Origin: Nautilus pompilius
Taxonomy: Eukaryota > Mollusca > Cephalopoda > Nautilida > Nautilidae
DNA length: 64,000 nt
Direction: 5' to 3'
Assembly: GCA_018389105.1 (NCBI GenBank)
Contig: JACATO010001015.1
Location: 62,001 to 126,000 of the forward strand
This document shows, piece after piece, positions 36,205-48,459 of this stretch. Numbering within the stretch: the first letter of the stretch is position 1; every line of letters starts with the position of its first letter. Under the pieces are notes generated by a model that saw nothing but the letters and a program-made list of their open reading frames with translations, was not told the origin of the DNA and made no database searches. The position numbers and the translations under genes were made by a program.

Positions 36205-39044
36205 AATGTGTTTATATTCTCCTTTAGAGTCTGGTAAAAAAAAATGAAATTTTCATTTATGAGGAATCCTGTATTAATGAAGCAGAAAGTGAAATATTAA
36301 AAGAATGGTGTGTTTTATAACATAATGGTAATTATAATTTACTTTTTGTTGTTGTTTTATCTGTTTAAGAATTAAGGGTTATGATTTTCACCTGACTACA
36401 TTAATTTGTAAGTTTGTTCATAGATGGTTTTTCAGTAGACGAGTTTTCAAATGCATGGATATACACTACAAACACTTTGCTCAGCTGTCAATTAAGAACA
36501 CAAGATGTTTAGTTAACTCTGATTTTGCCACCTCATTTCTTTTTAACAAATTACAGATTGCATTATCACATGGTACCAAAAACTGGAGATAAGCAGTTTA
36601 TTGAGACTTTTTAAAAAACATTTGCTTTTGTATGTCAGCTGTTTTCTTAAGACCAGGTGAAACAAGCAAGTTTCTACTTAAAATCCCAAATCAATTCCTT
36701 GTAAACCCTCATTTTTTGGAGGGTTTATTATTCCACCAGCTCTGCATTATATTGCATCTATCCAGGAAATTTACTGCATGTTCTAGTATATAAGCCCAAT
36801 GGTGCTGTTATTAAAGGTCAAAGAAAATTAACAGTTAGACAGTTTGTGTGTGAGTCCTTTTGCAGATTGAACAGTTTATCATTTTGCTGCCTACCATGTG
36901 CATGCATTCCACGAGAGAACTTTGGGAAGGTATATCAAGTTTGAGCAGCTTCTAAAATAATAGGTATTTTGCTAAGCAACAAAGGGTTAGGCGAGTTGAG
37001 CTTCTCTCCATGTTCACCTTCTGTGGTTATTTTTTGTTTCTTTTGTTTTGTTTTTTTTTTTTGAAGAAAGGGCGTCTGATTTTTTTTTTTTTTGGTAACC
37101 ATGTGTAATAATGGTGATACATTTCTAAACAAAATTCTAGGGAGATTTGAAATAAAGCACAATAAAAATTAAACTTTTGTTTTTGCAACATCTCTGAAGT
37201 GATCAGAGAGAATCATGGGCGAGTGTTTAACTTTATGAAATAAGTAGATCATCTTCACACACTTTGGTACTGATGGTGCTGCACACACTGTTTTAAGGAC
37301 CTCCCAGAATAACATGGCTTTGCTTCCCACTTAGGGGAAAACAGCTGTGAATGTATCTTCCAACAAAGCCCTTTTTGATTACTGAAATTTTATACAAGTT
37401 GTAATTTTTTTAAAATTTGGAAATAGAGCAGCAGCCTATTATAAATGTACACTTACCCATAACAGGAATTTTCCAAAACAACAATACAACAAAATTAAAT
37501 AAAACCTATTTTTGTCAAAAAAAAAAGATGCCTGTAGATTTCTTTGCTTTCAAAAGTTGGTTTTAGCAAATTGATGCGGCATGGACCATCTGAGAACATC
37601 TCATTTACCAGAAAGATCCGACTTCTAGTGATGTACTGGTAGTATCAGAGACCCTTTGTCTTCATTCTTTTCCAGAAATTTTCTTCTTTTTTTTTTTTTA
37701 AGTTAAATTATTTTAAAAGAAAAGGAAATTAATCTACTACCAGGATTTTTACTATAAAAAAATTTCTGATACAAAAACTATTTTTTTTTTTAAAATGTTT
37801 TTGAAAACAACATCTCTGACAGTTAAATAAATTGAAGAATGCACTATATCACAAAATAAAAGCAGAATAATTCTCGCATTGTCTGTCTTAAATTTGTATC
37901 TGTTAGGAGAACTAATGGACATTTTATGTTAATTATGCACGTTATAAGAACAAAAATTAGATAAATATAGTAAATGGCTACTGGTAAAGAACATATGTAC
38001 TTTTATTTCTTGCAAGACCATTTTTCATTATTCATACCGTAGCACAATTTTTCACTAGTTTTCTTTTTTAAAAATTCAAATACTTGAAGAAATAAAAGGT
38101 GTATTCTGTGGATAACTCATGCTGTCAGTCAAAATTAAGTTTGTTTTTTTTTTTATTGTTGTTACCATGGTATTTAAAAGCTACTTGAGTTTCCAAAATT
38201 GTCATAAATTTTTTTGGTGAACGATAGAAACCAAAGGATTGGTAAAAGATTTTAATTTACCTTTGAGTACTTTTTAAAATCTTCTCTCAAACATTAGAAT
38301 TCCATAGAAAACCTGTGTATTTTTATGTTTTTACAAGTTTGTATGTTTTGATCTTTACATGGCTCTTTCTTTAATGTAAGCATACCTGAGATATTCAAGC
38401 TAAACTTAGTGACATATCGACAATCTTTTTTTAAAAAATCAGACTACTTGTACTTTCTGTCAGATAACCATGCAGAAGCCTATTGGCTAATAGGCTAGTA
38501 TGAACTAAAATGTGTCGGCACTCTACTGTTTGCCTTTGTATGAACTAAATGTTTATAATAGGAGTGCATACTGATTTTGAGTTATGAATTCCTTCCTTCC
38601 TGCTCTCTCATTTATTTTAGCTCTGTAGGCTTCTCTTAATGATAGATATTCTGTTGCTGTCTTTGTTTTCACACATTAATTTTCTGTTTATGAATCTTTG
38701 TCTTCAGTAGAATAGACTGTTTCTTTGATTTATTCTTTTCTTTTATTTATTCGTTTTTATGTTTTCTTCCAAACTTGTTTTTTCATTGTTCTGACAATGA
38801 AGAATTAAATAGTAAATTAATTTTCTGCCTCTTTTGAAAGCTAAATAATTCTTCCATTTTGATATTTTTTCTTTTCCTTTTTCAGCCTTAAATTTTTTGG
38901 TTCTTATTGTCTGTACATATTTATTCCCATTTATTTTATTCTTTGATTAATTTCTAACAAACTAACTACATAAACTTTGCCTTTTCCAGGTAGGAAGTGT
39001 GGACAGTGCATTGCTTTGTTTGAACAGTGTTTTCTTTATTACAG
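36205..39044 (+). other. intron, end part
   Basis: AT-rich with poly-T tracts (for example near 37050-37092 and 37690). No domain-bearing ORF. It ends with acceptor TTTCTTTATTACAG. A second acceptor-like CTTTTCCAG ends at 38989, but using it would break the kinase reading frame from the previous exon. Confidence 0.6.
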
Positions 39045-39233
39045 GTAACTCAGCAGACAGCGAGGTGTGGATCCGACAGTCAAACTCATCCTTACCAAAA
39101 CCTGGCATTGAGCTCCGCTCTGTACGCAACAGAAACAACAGCAATGACGTCACCAATGGACACATTTACCTGAAGGATCTGGTGTGCTACCTGTCACTGC
39201 TTGAGGCAGGACGACCAGAAGATAAACTTGAGT
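39045..39233 (+). CDS. DGKB: class I diacylglycerol kinase, exon: end of linker and pre-EF-hand block
   Basis: A 189-nt exon starting with two bases that complete a Gly codon. The first 40 or so residues are linker rich in Asn, Ser and Arg. The last part, IYLKDLVCYLSLLEAGRPED followed by KLE, is the conserved class I diacylglycerol kinase block that joins the RVH domain to EF-hand 1; vertebrate DGKB has almost the same string. The exon ends after the first base of a Phe codon at donor GTGAGT. Phase and sequence leave little doubt. The open frame runs past the donor to 39328, but that extension lacks family similarity and is intron. Confidence 0.96.
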
Positions 39234-40162
39234 GTGAGTATAATAACTGCATTATTGTGGTTGGAATAAAGGGGCTACATTGGTTATTTTTTTCTCTCTC
39301 TCATGATCAAAATCTAGTAAATACTTGAAACCCATGATTATGTGCCAAAAGTGGTCTAAAATTGTTCCATGAGTAAACAATTATCTCCCTTGAGTAGACA
39401 GTTATTTCCCTTGCATTTGCGATGTGTTCTGGCTATTTAGAAAACCATACATTAAGTGTGGTCATGCTGGTATTGGGTTTTCTGTAGTAGCAACAAAAAT
39501 GGGAATCTTGCGATGGTTTCAGACTCTTGTCTGTAGTTTATTCTGTAACATGTAGGTGTTTTGGTCTTCTTTTCCCTACTCATTTTTCTCCGTGGTGGTG
39601 AACATCCATTGCAAAAATGGGGGTAGGGTGAAAATGATGTAAGGATTTGATTTTTCAAAAACCAAAAGTCTATAAATGGAAAGATATGTAAGCAGCATTC
39701 CCATTTGTTAAAGCATAAAATTAACTTTAAGAACAAATATAACTTAGCAACCAGTTGAGTAGGGATGTCATTGCTACTCAATGGTTTGTATTTTCTCTGA
39801 CTGAAGAATCAAAATTTGTTGTTACTTTTATAGTTTATCATCATCCTGGACAGAGACAGGCCATTAATATGACCTCTGCTTAATGGATGGCAAGCAGAAG
39901 GAAAAACTTGGGTTGCTTGTCTGTAATAAATATTTCTCTGTATCAATTTTAATTGTTTTGTGTGCTTCTGTATGCTAAAACACACTGCATTGTCTGTACT
40001 TGCATACTAGAAATACTGCAACAAATTAAAGAAAATCTAAAGATTAATGTCAGCTAATTATTATTTATTTCTTTGAAAATTAAGGCCTGAAAATGTGAAA
40101 TTAAGGAGATGCTTGTAAATAGTTTTTCTATAGTTTGTGCTCTTGTGTTTTTTTCATTTCAG
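39234..40162 (+). other. intron (929 bp)
   Basis: No feature recognised besides donor GTGAGT and the T-rich acceptor tract ending TTTCAG at 40162. Confidence 0.85.
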
Positions 40163-40212
40163 TTATGTTTCGTTTATATGATGCAGATGGTAATGGCATC
40201 CTTGACTCCAGT
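40163..40212 (+). CDS. DGKB: class I diacylglycerol kinase, exon: EF-hand 1
   Basis: A 50-nt exon. Two bases complete a Phe codon, then MFRLYDADGNGILDSS. It supplies positions 1-11 of the first calcium-binding loop: Asp, Asp and Asn at 1, 3 and 5, and Asp at 9. The twelfth residue, the bidentate Glu, is the first codon of the next exon, so the loop is split between residues 11 and 12. All calcium-coordinating side chains are present. The exon ends in phase 0 at donor GTAAGT. Calcium binding to the EF-hands of class I kinases relieves autoinhibition by the RVH region and promotes membrane association. Confidence 0.96.
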
Positions 40213-40735
40213 GTAAGTAGTTTAACAATTTTACATGTGACACTAGTCAGTCATTGTCTATATTTTAGATTTATTTAGTACAGTTGATAAGTATCTATTA
40301 ATAAAATTGGCTACTTTGTTTTGGATACTTCTGCCATGGGCTCTGGGCCCTTTTTTTCTCCTTTTTTAAAAGCCATATTTGGTAATGGCAAGACTTCTAG
40401 TGGTAAACACATTCATAGGGAAACATCAGCACAGTAGCAGACAGACAGCCTTATAATTGTGCTTTCTTATACTGGTGAGCTGTGGGTCACTTTATTATCT
40501 TAAGTATTATTTCTCATCTTTATTGCTCCTATGCATAGTAGAACAATAGTTTATTGTTCTACCTACACTTTGAACATGAAACCCAACCAAGATTTTGTTT
40601 TCTTTGGGAAAAGATGAGGGGGGAAATTTGCATTTACTGCCACTGATCACTTTTGGGTGAAACTGCAAAACACTTCCACGTCCAGCAGACTCCTTATATA
40701 GTGTAACAGTTTACTACTACCAGAATTTGAGAATA
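40213..40735 (+). other. intron between EF-hand 1 and following exon, 5' part
   Basis: No feature recognised before the mariner insertion at 40736. Confidence 0.8.
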
Positions 40736-42071
40736 CGAGATGTAGTCAAAAAGTATCCGACCTTGAATTTGTTTGAACAAAATAATAATGCGTAAACAAA
40801 ATCCACATGGGTATTAGTTGGCTGCGTCCTTCCTGAGCATGTGCAAAAATTTTCGTGTCTGTAGGTTGCGCCAGTCGCCCGCAGTGACTCGTTGTGTACA
40901 GACATGAAGAGTGTGCTGTGCGATTTTTCTTGAGTCAAGATGACCGAGCGCATTGAGCAAAGATACTGTATCAAATTCTGCCAAAAACTTGGTGATATGC
41001 AAGCCCAGACTATCAAGAAGATTCAGAAGGCCTTAGGAGATGATGCTATGGGAAAAACGCGAATAAAGGAGTGGTACAACCGGTTCAAAGATGGCCGCAC
41101 CTCAGTGGACAGTGAGCCACATTGTGGCAGACCATCAACTAGCAGAAACGACGAAATGATTGCAAAGGTTCGAGGAATAGTCTATGAAGACCGTTGTGTG
41201 ACTATTGAGGAGATTGTTGCCGAAGTTGGAATCAGCCATGGGTAAGTTCAGTCAATTATAACAGAAGATTTGTGCATGAGGAAGGTGTCAGCCAAATTCA
41301 TACCAAAGTTGCTGTCTGACCAGCAGAAAGAAAACAGAAAGGAAATCTCCCAAGACATGCTGGATGGAGTGTGCTAGCCAAGATCAAAACTTCATGAACA
41401 CTATCATCACTGGCGATGAGACATGGGTGTACGGCTATGACCCTGAAACAAAATTGCAATCATCCCAATGGCAGCATCCATCCTCACCAAGACCAAAGAA
41501 AGCAAGATAGGTGCACAGCAATGTTAAACTGATGATGACCTGTTTTTATGACTACAGAGGTATTGTGCACCATGAATATGCACCACAAGGTCAGACAATT
41601 AACAAAGAATACTACCTGGAGGTTCTTCGTCACCTTTGTGAAGCTATGCGGTGAAAACGACCCGACCTGTGGGCAGCAAAGAACTGGCAACTCCACCATG
41701 ACAACACACCCGCTCATTCCGCCCATGTTGTCCAAGCATTCCTCGCCAAGCATAACACACCACTTGTTCGTCAGGCTTCCTACTCCCCAGACTTGGCTCC
41801 GTGTGACTTTTGGCTATTCCCAAAGCTCAAAAAAACACTGAAAGGGAGAAGATTTGAGTCAACAGAGGACATTAAGCAAAATTTGACAGCACAGCTCTAC
41901 AGCATCCAAAAAAAGTGATTTCCAGAAATGTTTCCAGCAGTGGCAGGAACGCTGGCAGAAGTGTGTAGACTCCTAAGGCAAATACTTTAAAGGAGACAAA
42001 ATCAAAATGGTGAGTTTTTTAATATTACTTGTTTTTTGGCCAAAGGTCGAATACTTTTTGACTACACCTTG
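40736..42071 (+). mobile_element. mariner-family transposon, inactivated copy 2 (different subfamily)
   Basis: A 1,336-bp element with TA on both sides (40734-40735 and 42072-42073). The 29-base ends match at 26 positions around the shared core GTAGTCAAAAAGTAT. The transposase starts at ATG 40940 with MTERIEQRYCIKFCQKLG and a helix-turn-helix region (RIKEWYNRFKDGRTS). It runs open to a TAA at 41243. Beyond that, other frames carry TGDETWVYGYD (about 41412), LHHDNTPAH (about 41692) and SPDLAPCDFWLFPK (about 41784), the three catalytic blocks of a DD34D mariner. Frame changes and stops make it inactive. The ends and protein differ from those of the copy at 31822, so the two belong to separate mariner lineages. 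It occupies over half of the intron that splits EF-hand 1. Confidence 0.94.
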
Positions 42072-42739
42072 TAGTCCATTAAATGATAAGTTACTGGAAC
42101 TCGTTTTAGTGTTTGGTCACTAGTAGTACCTGAGTTTATTATTAGATGTTTTGAATACTGTATTTGGCCATGCCACAAACTATGCAACACTGCATCCTTT
42201 TTGTATGTTCATTTTCTTGTTTTTTTTTTAATGATTTTTGGGGATTCATCTGGATATTCTAAACTAAGGATGTAGATATCTGCATCATTAATTACGTGAT
42301 AAGATCAGTGGGTGTGTTAACCACTACATCGTCAAACGCCCTTTCCCAATTTCCTTTGTAACTTTGCGTGCCTTTGACAGTTCACATGCAGCTTTGATGA
42401 ACTTAGCCTCATTTCTGATTTTCTCAAACTGGTAGATTTTATCTCTCATGATCATTTGTAAAAAATCGGTGGTCAAGATAACTATATTTCTGATTTCTTT
42501 ATTTTTCATGTTTCAAAATGTTTTCTCATCCTTCTCTGTTCAATAAAATGGCTGACTTATCATGATCACTTGTAATCTGTGGAGAATATGTGGTGTTCTC
42601 ATATAGGTTCAGACATTGTAACCCTGTTTTATTTAGAGTATATGCAATATTACTGGATTGGATATTTCATTAATTTTGCTTGTATTACGTTATTTTACTA
42701 GTATCTTACTAGGTTACTAGTTGTTTATTTACGTTTCAG
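42072..42739 (+). other. intron between EF-hand 1 and following exon, 3' part
   Basis: No feature recognised before the acceptor TTTACGTTTCAG at 42728-42739. Confidence 0.8.
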
Positions 42740-42814
42740 GAGATAGAATGCATTGTCAACCAAATGATGTCGGTGGCTGAGTATCTCGGATGGGATGTGT
42801 CTGAGCTCAAACCT
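42740..42814 (+). CDS. DGKB: class I diacylglycerol kinase, exon between EF-hands
   Basis: A 75-nt, phase 0 to phase 0 exon encoding EIECIVNQMMSVAEYLGWDV and then SELKP. Its first Glu is position 12 of the EF-hand 1 loop. The rest is the outgoing helix and the linker to EF-hand 2. The AEYL-WDV-EL pattern is a class I diacylglycerol kinase hallmark. Acceptor TTTCAG and donor GTAAGT are both strong. Confidence 0.97.
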
Positions 42815-43804
42815 GTAAGTTGGAGGAGTAATTATGACTTACGTTATAGTGTAGGTTAAAAGGTGGTAGTTAAGAGCCTATTTCACAGATTATAAGCATT
42901 TCATTTTTTAACTGCTCAACAAAGAGGGATAATTCTAGATTTGAAAAAAAAATCGATTCATCAGTAAAATATCCAGCAAATTTTTTTTTTTTGTTTTTGT
43001 TGAACTACTACTGTCAACAATTGCCATTGACCCATTCCACAGATCAGAGGTTGGGTGGGGAGGAGCTGAGAATTTGCTGGATCTTGGCCTATGAAAACAA
43101 AAATGGTAGGAGCTTGACAATAATGTGTGTTTGTGATTTGTATGAAGAGGTGGTTGGATTATAAGAATTTACTCGATTGACTTTGTTTTTGAATAAACAG
43201 CAGTTTGAAGTGCTGAACATTTAGCATTCCAGCAATTCTAATGGACTACAGCACTATACATTCCATTTATTAAAAGCTGTGTGCTCATGTTCTGCCTATC
43301 GTTTTAGTATGCTACATTTTAACTTGTATGTGGATCTCCATAGCAGATAGATCTTTCATTTGCATATTAATTTTAGTGAAAAGTGCATTGCTTGATTGGA
43401 ATGGCTGTTTAAGCAGTTTAAAGTTATTTGTGGAACAGTTTTCTTTGTAGTATACTTTAGATTTGCGTGTTTATAATAACTACTTCACCCCCAAGGTTCT
43501 GGAAAAATGTGTGAGAATTGGTTTCTGAATTTAGCAAAGAATTGTTTACTGTACTTTTATCTACATAGGAAGGAAAAGAATAAGAAAAAGGTTTTGTTTT
43601 TCAATTGGAGAACTGTCTTTGGTTGAGAGAGTATAAATGATGGTCACAGGCACATTGCTGGGTGGTTGATGGATAAAACAAACTACTACTTTTGTATGGC
43701 CTTTTTATATGGGTGTTTGCTACACAGAAAATGCTATTGTTGTATGAATGAAGAAAACAGTGAAAGACATGGGTCTCTTTCAAGATGGAATTTCTATTTC
43801 ACAG
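42815..43804 (+). other. intron (990 bp)
   Basis: Nothing recognised apart from splice signals and a T-tract near 42980. Confidence 0.85.
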
Positions 43805-43924
43805 ATTCTGCAAGATATGATGATAGAGATTGATTATGACTCAGATGGCACCGTGTCATTGGAGGAATGGAAAAGAGGTGGACTAACCACCATTCCACTC
43901 TTAGTTTTACTTGGCTTGGACACG
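43805..43924 (+). CDS. DGKB: class I diacylglycerol kinase, exon: EF-hand 2
   Basis: A 120-nt exon, phase 0 at both ends, 40 residues. ILQDMMIEI leads into the loop [12 protein letters not shown], which has Asp at 1, 3 and 5, Ser at 9 and Glu at 12, a canonical calcium-binding loop. Next is [19 protein letters not shown], the strongly conserved stretch that follows EF-hand 2 and leads to the C1 domains. Acceptor TATTTCACAG and donor GTAAGT are good. With EF-hand 1 also intact, this kinase should be calcium-responsive. Confidence 0.97.
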
Positions 43925-45037
43925 GTAAGTGAACTTGTATGACCAAGTCCTATATCTTAAAATTAGCCTCAGATATATAAGTAAGTAAACAGATTGAGCT
44001 CATCACAGATGTGATTGGAAATGCATCTTAAGACAGATAAATATCTTTGCTAGCTTTTATTGTAGATGAGCTGTTCCTGACTGACTTGCCGATTTTCTCA
44101 CCAGCTCTTTGGAAATATGCTGGATAGTCCAAGGGATTCAGGAAAACCTGTTCTACATAGTTATTTCTTACCTGTTAAAACAATAAATAAAATATTGCAC
44201 ACATCTTGATTATTAATTCTCATACACTAATATTGTAATTTTAATTTTTTTTCCATATTTATAAAAGAAAAAGATAAATTCTGAATAAATTGCAGTATTT
44301 TAAATCAGAGGTCGGTTTACAGTAATTCCTAGCTTCCTGAGGAAATGTTTAGTAATTATTAGCGTGAATAAATAAATTTTAAAAAACAAAAAAACTTTGT
44401 TTAAATGAGACTGGTTGTGCAGTACAGTTAACAATGATAGGGATGGTTTTAGCATAGTTAGAATTAAAAAAACACAGTACTCCTGTTCTGTTACATATGC
44501 CCTTGGCTCATCCACCTCTTTAAGACAACATGCAATTAAGGAATATATATTTAAGAGACAACATTAAATTATTCAGCATAAATTTACTAGAATCCATTTC
44601 TAGCAATTTTGTCTCATGTGTCACCAGTGCTCATAGCCTAGCCAACATGGCTTGATGATGATGCTTATTAGTGTTTAAATGTATGTATGTATATTTCAAG
44701 TTCCAACAGAGCCGTTTAATGTCTTACAAACAAACTCTTCATTTTATTTCAGTATGCATAAAGATTAAAAAATGGACAAGTGTACTATTAAATATAGAAA
44801 CCAGTATAGTTAGCATCCTAGTCAAATGGGGAAGAGGTTCTGTTATTATATACATTGTTGCTATTTGAATTAGCAACCTCTTATTTGTGGTGGCCAGATT
44901 TGGTAAAGGTTAATCATGCTGCACTAATCTGGTTTACATAAGGTCATGAAGTGTTGCTGATTTTGATTGGTGGTTGAGGCAAAGGTCAGAGAGACCTTTT
45001 TTTTTTTTGATTTACTTGTGATGGCTTTTCTCTGCAG
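43925..45037 (+). other. intron (1,113 bp)
   Basis: No feature recognised. AT-rich, ending with acceptor TCTCTGCAG. Confidence 0.85.
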
Positions 45038-45155
45038 AATGTCAAAGATGATGGCACCCATAACTGGCGACTGAAACATTTCAGCAAGCCAGCATACTGC
45101 AACCTTTGTTTGAATCTTCTTGTGGGACTGGGAAAGAAAGGCCTTTGTTGTACAT
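45038..45155 (+). CDS. DGKB: class I diacylglycerol kinase, exon: first C1 zinc finger, N-terminal part
   Basis: A 118-nt exon, phase 0 to phase 1. It begins [20 protein letters not shown] and continues [19 protein letters not shown]. It supplies the initiating His (H-X12-C), the first Cys pair, and the Cys that begins the third pair, in the C1 pattern H-X12-C-X2-C-X13-C-X2-C-X4-H-X2-C-X7-C. The C1 domain binds two zinc ions. In class I kinases it contributes to membrane or lipid association; whether this one binds DAG or phorbol ester cannot be read from the sequence. Donor GTAAGA. Confidence 0.97.
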
Positions 45156-46565
45156 GTAAGACTAGCAAAAACTTCTCTGAACTTCTTTTTTTTCTTTCTC
45201 TTAAAATTTTTTTTTACTAAATTTAGTTTCTGTATAATTTTGTTTCTCAAAACTTCAAGGAGAAACTAATAAAAAAAATACAAATTATGTTTGTCTTGCA
45301 ATTTTAAATTTAGTATCAACCATTTCTTTCTAACTCTGCAGCTTGTTCTCATGGCACACATTTCCTAATGTTTGATTATTTAAGAGAGTAATCTACTCAC
45401 TGAAAACCCATCTATGGATGGATGAAATAAAATATTAAAATTTGTTAATGACTGTCTTTTTTATTTAAAAAAAAAAAAGAAACAATTTTCTTATACTTGA
45501 GATATTCAGATGAAATCCAGCTGGATACCATTATGGTGATCCTATTTCAACTAGGTTTTAGTTGGGTGTTCTTAGTGTATGACTCCCATTTCTTTACTTT
45601 GAAATTGAAAGCTTTAGGCAATAGTCTCTCTGTTTACTGTGCTTCAGTTTAATGCACATTTAGATTCAACATTGCTCTGTAATGGCTATCAATCTTTATT
45701 TTAATTCTGACAGATTTTAAAATATAGTTTCAGCCTTACATATGTAAGTAATTAGCTTAGAGGTGTTACTCGTTTTGTAAACTATATTTTTATAGCCAAA
45801 ATAAAAACAACAAATTTTTCAGTGATTAGGTATTACGAAAACTATTTGTAAAATAATATGCATAACTATTTGGATGCTTTATTTCTCACAAGATTACAAA
45901 AATTTTGCAATTAAAGATGAAAGAAATATAAGTGCTCATTTTAGTCCAACTTCTGGAAACATCATGTTATAAAACAGTCATGACTCTCAACTAGTAGTGG
46001 CTACATTATGATGAGAGACAATTGAGTATGTGTAATTGTGCATGATGAATTGTAAACAGTGAAAAATAAACCTTTCTTAATAATCACACTTGTATTTCAT
46101 ATGAATGTATATCAGTACTAATATTTAGATGTACTGTTGTTTGATAGGGGAGATAACCGTGAAAAATGTTTGTATTCTTGTAATTTCAAATAATTTGTAA
46201 AAATTGCATACTGGTGACAAAAAAAGGGGGGATATGCAATTTAATATCATACATTTAATTCAGAGTAATTATAAGTTATAGAAAGCAATTCATTCCATAG
46301 CCAAATTTGCCTGTAGATTTTATTACAATATACTTTGCTAATGAAATGTCATATTTTCTGCTGTCACTTTATGGAGTCAAGTATCATAAATGATTCAGAT
46401 ATCACTTTGACACTGTATGCAACAGACACATTGTCTGCATGTGCTTTAAATGAGATGTCTGATCACCCCGTCCATTATTCTTCACCACTACTAGGTTAAT
46501 ACTGTGACCAGATTATGTAGGTTATAAGGAGGGATTCATAAGCTTTATGCATCTATAAGAGGCAG
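45156..46565 (+). other. intron, first part
   Basis: AT-rich, with no recognised feature. Confidence 0.7.
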
Positions 46566-46830
46566 GTGAGTTATCTGGGGACATGGCTGGCCATTCCATT
46601 GTAGTGATATTGTTTGCAGAAATCCTGGTGCCCAGTGATGATAAAAAGGCTGTCAATTTCATTCAGGTACTTCTGACCTTGAATGGCCAGAGGAGAGTTA
46701 TGCTGCCAACCATGATCCCTCCCAACACCATTAGTCGTTCCCACCATAACAAACAAACACCCTGCTGCCATTTTTCAACTAAACACTTGGAGTCACTGCA
46801 CAGCTCATGTTGTCTACATTGTACCCATGT
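46566..46830 (-). pseudogene. degenerate Tc1-like transposase fragment
   Basis: On the minus strand, broken frames read MVGTTNGVGRDHGWQHNSPL, then AIQGQKYLNEI and, in another frame, TTMEWPAMSPDNSP. These resemble the middle and C-terminal catalytic region of Tc1-like transposases, where a W-P-A-x-S-P-D-x-N-P motif is expected. The region between is shortened and has lost the second Asp block. No inverted repeats were identified. The identification is by weak motif resemblance only. Confidence 0.45.
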
Positions 46831-47444
46831 TTTTATCTACCGATGTATGTCCCGTGTGCTGTTAGTTTTTCCTTTGCTTCCTCTATTAGATTCTATGAGT
46901 TGTCAAAACAACACCTGATGGTGGTTTTGCATAATAATTTTGGTTAAATGTTCTCTAAACTGTAACATCTCTACAGATCTTTGTGCACAGTATATGAAAA
47001 TAAATTAATGAAAAAAGCTAAAGGTACATGGAAAATTTCTATTTCATTTCATTTCATGCAAAATGCAAAAGTGCAAAATTCTTGTGGTTTTCAAATAATG
47101 CACCATATATGGTGATGTGTTCAGTACCTTTACTGAATCATTGTACAGAATTAGTGTATTTGGCTTTATGATCAGTTAGCTTGTTTATTTCTAATCCTGC
47201 AGCCATTCAGGGTGATTTTGAATGTGTTGCTCAATATTGACATTGTGTACAAAGATCAACAAAGGACACCAGTACAGTGATGTTACTAGGTTTTTATTTT
47301 TGATAAAATCCACCCTACTGTATATTACTGCTGGTACATTTAGTATAATATAGTCATTGGTATATAGGTAGAGCTTTGTTAAATTTTCTGCAGTAATTTA
47401 CCCTGTGCTTACACTGTCCTAATTTATGTTGGTTTATTTTTCAG
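46831..47444 (+). other. intron, end part
   Basis: No feature recognised before acceptor GGTTTATTTTTCAG. Confidence 0.7.
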
Positions 47445-47533
47445 TTTGTAAATACACTGTACATGAGCGATGTGTTCAGAGAGCGCCAGCCTCTTGTATA
47501 ACCACGTATGTGAAATCCAAGAAGACTTCACAA
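47445..47533 (+). CDS. DGKB: class I diacylglycerol kinase, exon: first C1 zinc finger, C-terminal part
   Basis: An 89-nt exon, phase 1 to phase 0. Its first two bases complete a Phe codon, and [17 protein letters not shown] finishes the C1a zinc pattern (C-X4-H-X2-C-X7-C). [12 protein letters not shown] follows and links to the second C1. The CKYTVHERC string is nearly identical in vertebrate DGKB. The donor is GTATGT. The next recognised exon is 15.8 kb away. The joint ...KTSQ|VMNHHW agrees in length with vertebrate relatives without any additional exon. Confidence 0.97.
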
Positions 47534-48459
47534 GTATGTCAGATATTGTTTGCCACCAGAGCTCTATTGCTTGTTGGGTTGCCCAGTATTGTTCACATTC
47601 CACCACTTTTTTTGTTTGTTTGTTTGTCAAATACTTGCTATATGCAGAGCATGCACTCTGTTCTGGGCACTGTTTGTATGCATGCTACATGTTTTCACTT
47701 ATTTTAATTCTTATTCTTTTGAAATAATCCAACATAACTACTAAAATTTCTAGTTTTTTTTAGCTCTCCCCCACATCTGTCAGATATAAATAGTTATTAG
47801 GCAGTGTGCACTAACTATATAAAGCAAATTTTTTATTTGTTTGTAAATTTGTAGAAATAAATTGCTGAAATAATGTTGTGTGTTCGTCAATAACAGACTA
47901 ATTAACAGCAATATTTTAAGATTTCCATCATTTGTCAAGGGAGGCTACTGAAGTAAATTGAAAAGTAATATTATCTATTATCTGCCTCTAACTCTTGAAA
48001 TAAAAATTAAAAGCAACATTAAGAGGAATAGAGGTGGAGACAAAATATGAATGTTTTCAAATCAGTGTTGGTAACTTTGTTTAAAGGAAGGAGAAAGCTC
48101 TATTTAGAATTAAATAGCTAATCTCTAGTGTATCAAAATGTCCTTATTTTATATGGTAAACTAGTAAGAAATTTCTTAGCTACATACAATAATTTATAAT
48201 AATAATTGATCTAGCATATTAATATTTAGTGTTTTTGTGGTTTTTTTTTTAAAATCGGATTGAAGGATGAGTTCTAACAGTTCTGTTACAAACACAAACT
48301 GATAAAACTGTACTGTATTTTGGTGTTTAGAAAAATAATTTTTAATCTCGAAAACGTTTTGAAGCCGAAAGATACCTACCATCTTCTAGGGTTCATCTGT
48401 ACTTCAGAACTGATGACTACTATATCTGCCAAAAGTTAGTAATTTTTTGTGACATGTGG
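47534..48459 (+). other. start of the 15.8 kb intron between the C1 exons
   Basis: The open frames continue a little way past the donor but lose family similarity at once. No other feature was recognised. Confidence 0.65.

Noticed and set aside
38990-39044. Upstream extension of the exon at 39045 from acceptor CTTTTCCAG
   Set aside because: The open frame extends back, but entry from the previous exon is in the wrong phase and would reach a stop (TAA at 39047). The added residues have no family similarity.
39234-39328. Read-through of the exon at 39045 to a stop at 39328
   Set aside because: A consensus donor GTGAGT follows the conserved KLE, and the next exon continues the family sequence exactly.
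44924-45250. Minus-strand 108-codon frame over the C1a exon
   Set aside because: Antisense shadow of a conserved plus-strand exon; Lys-rich from poly-T tracts.
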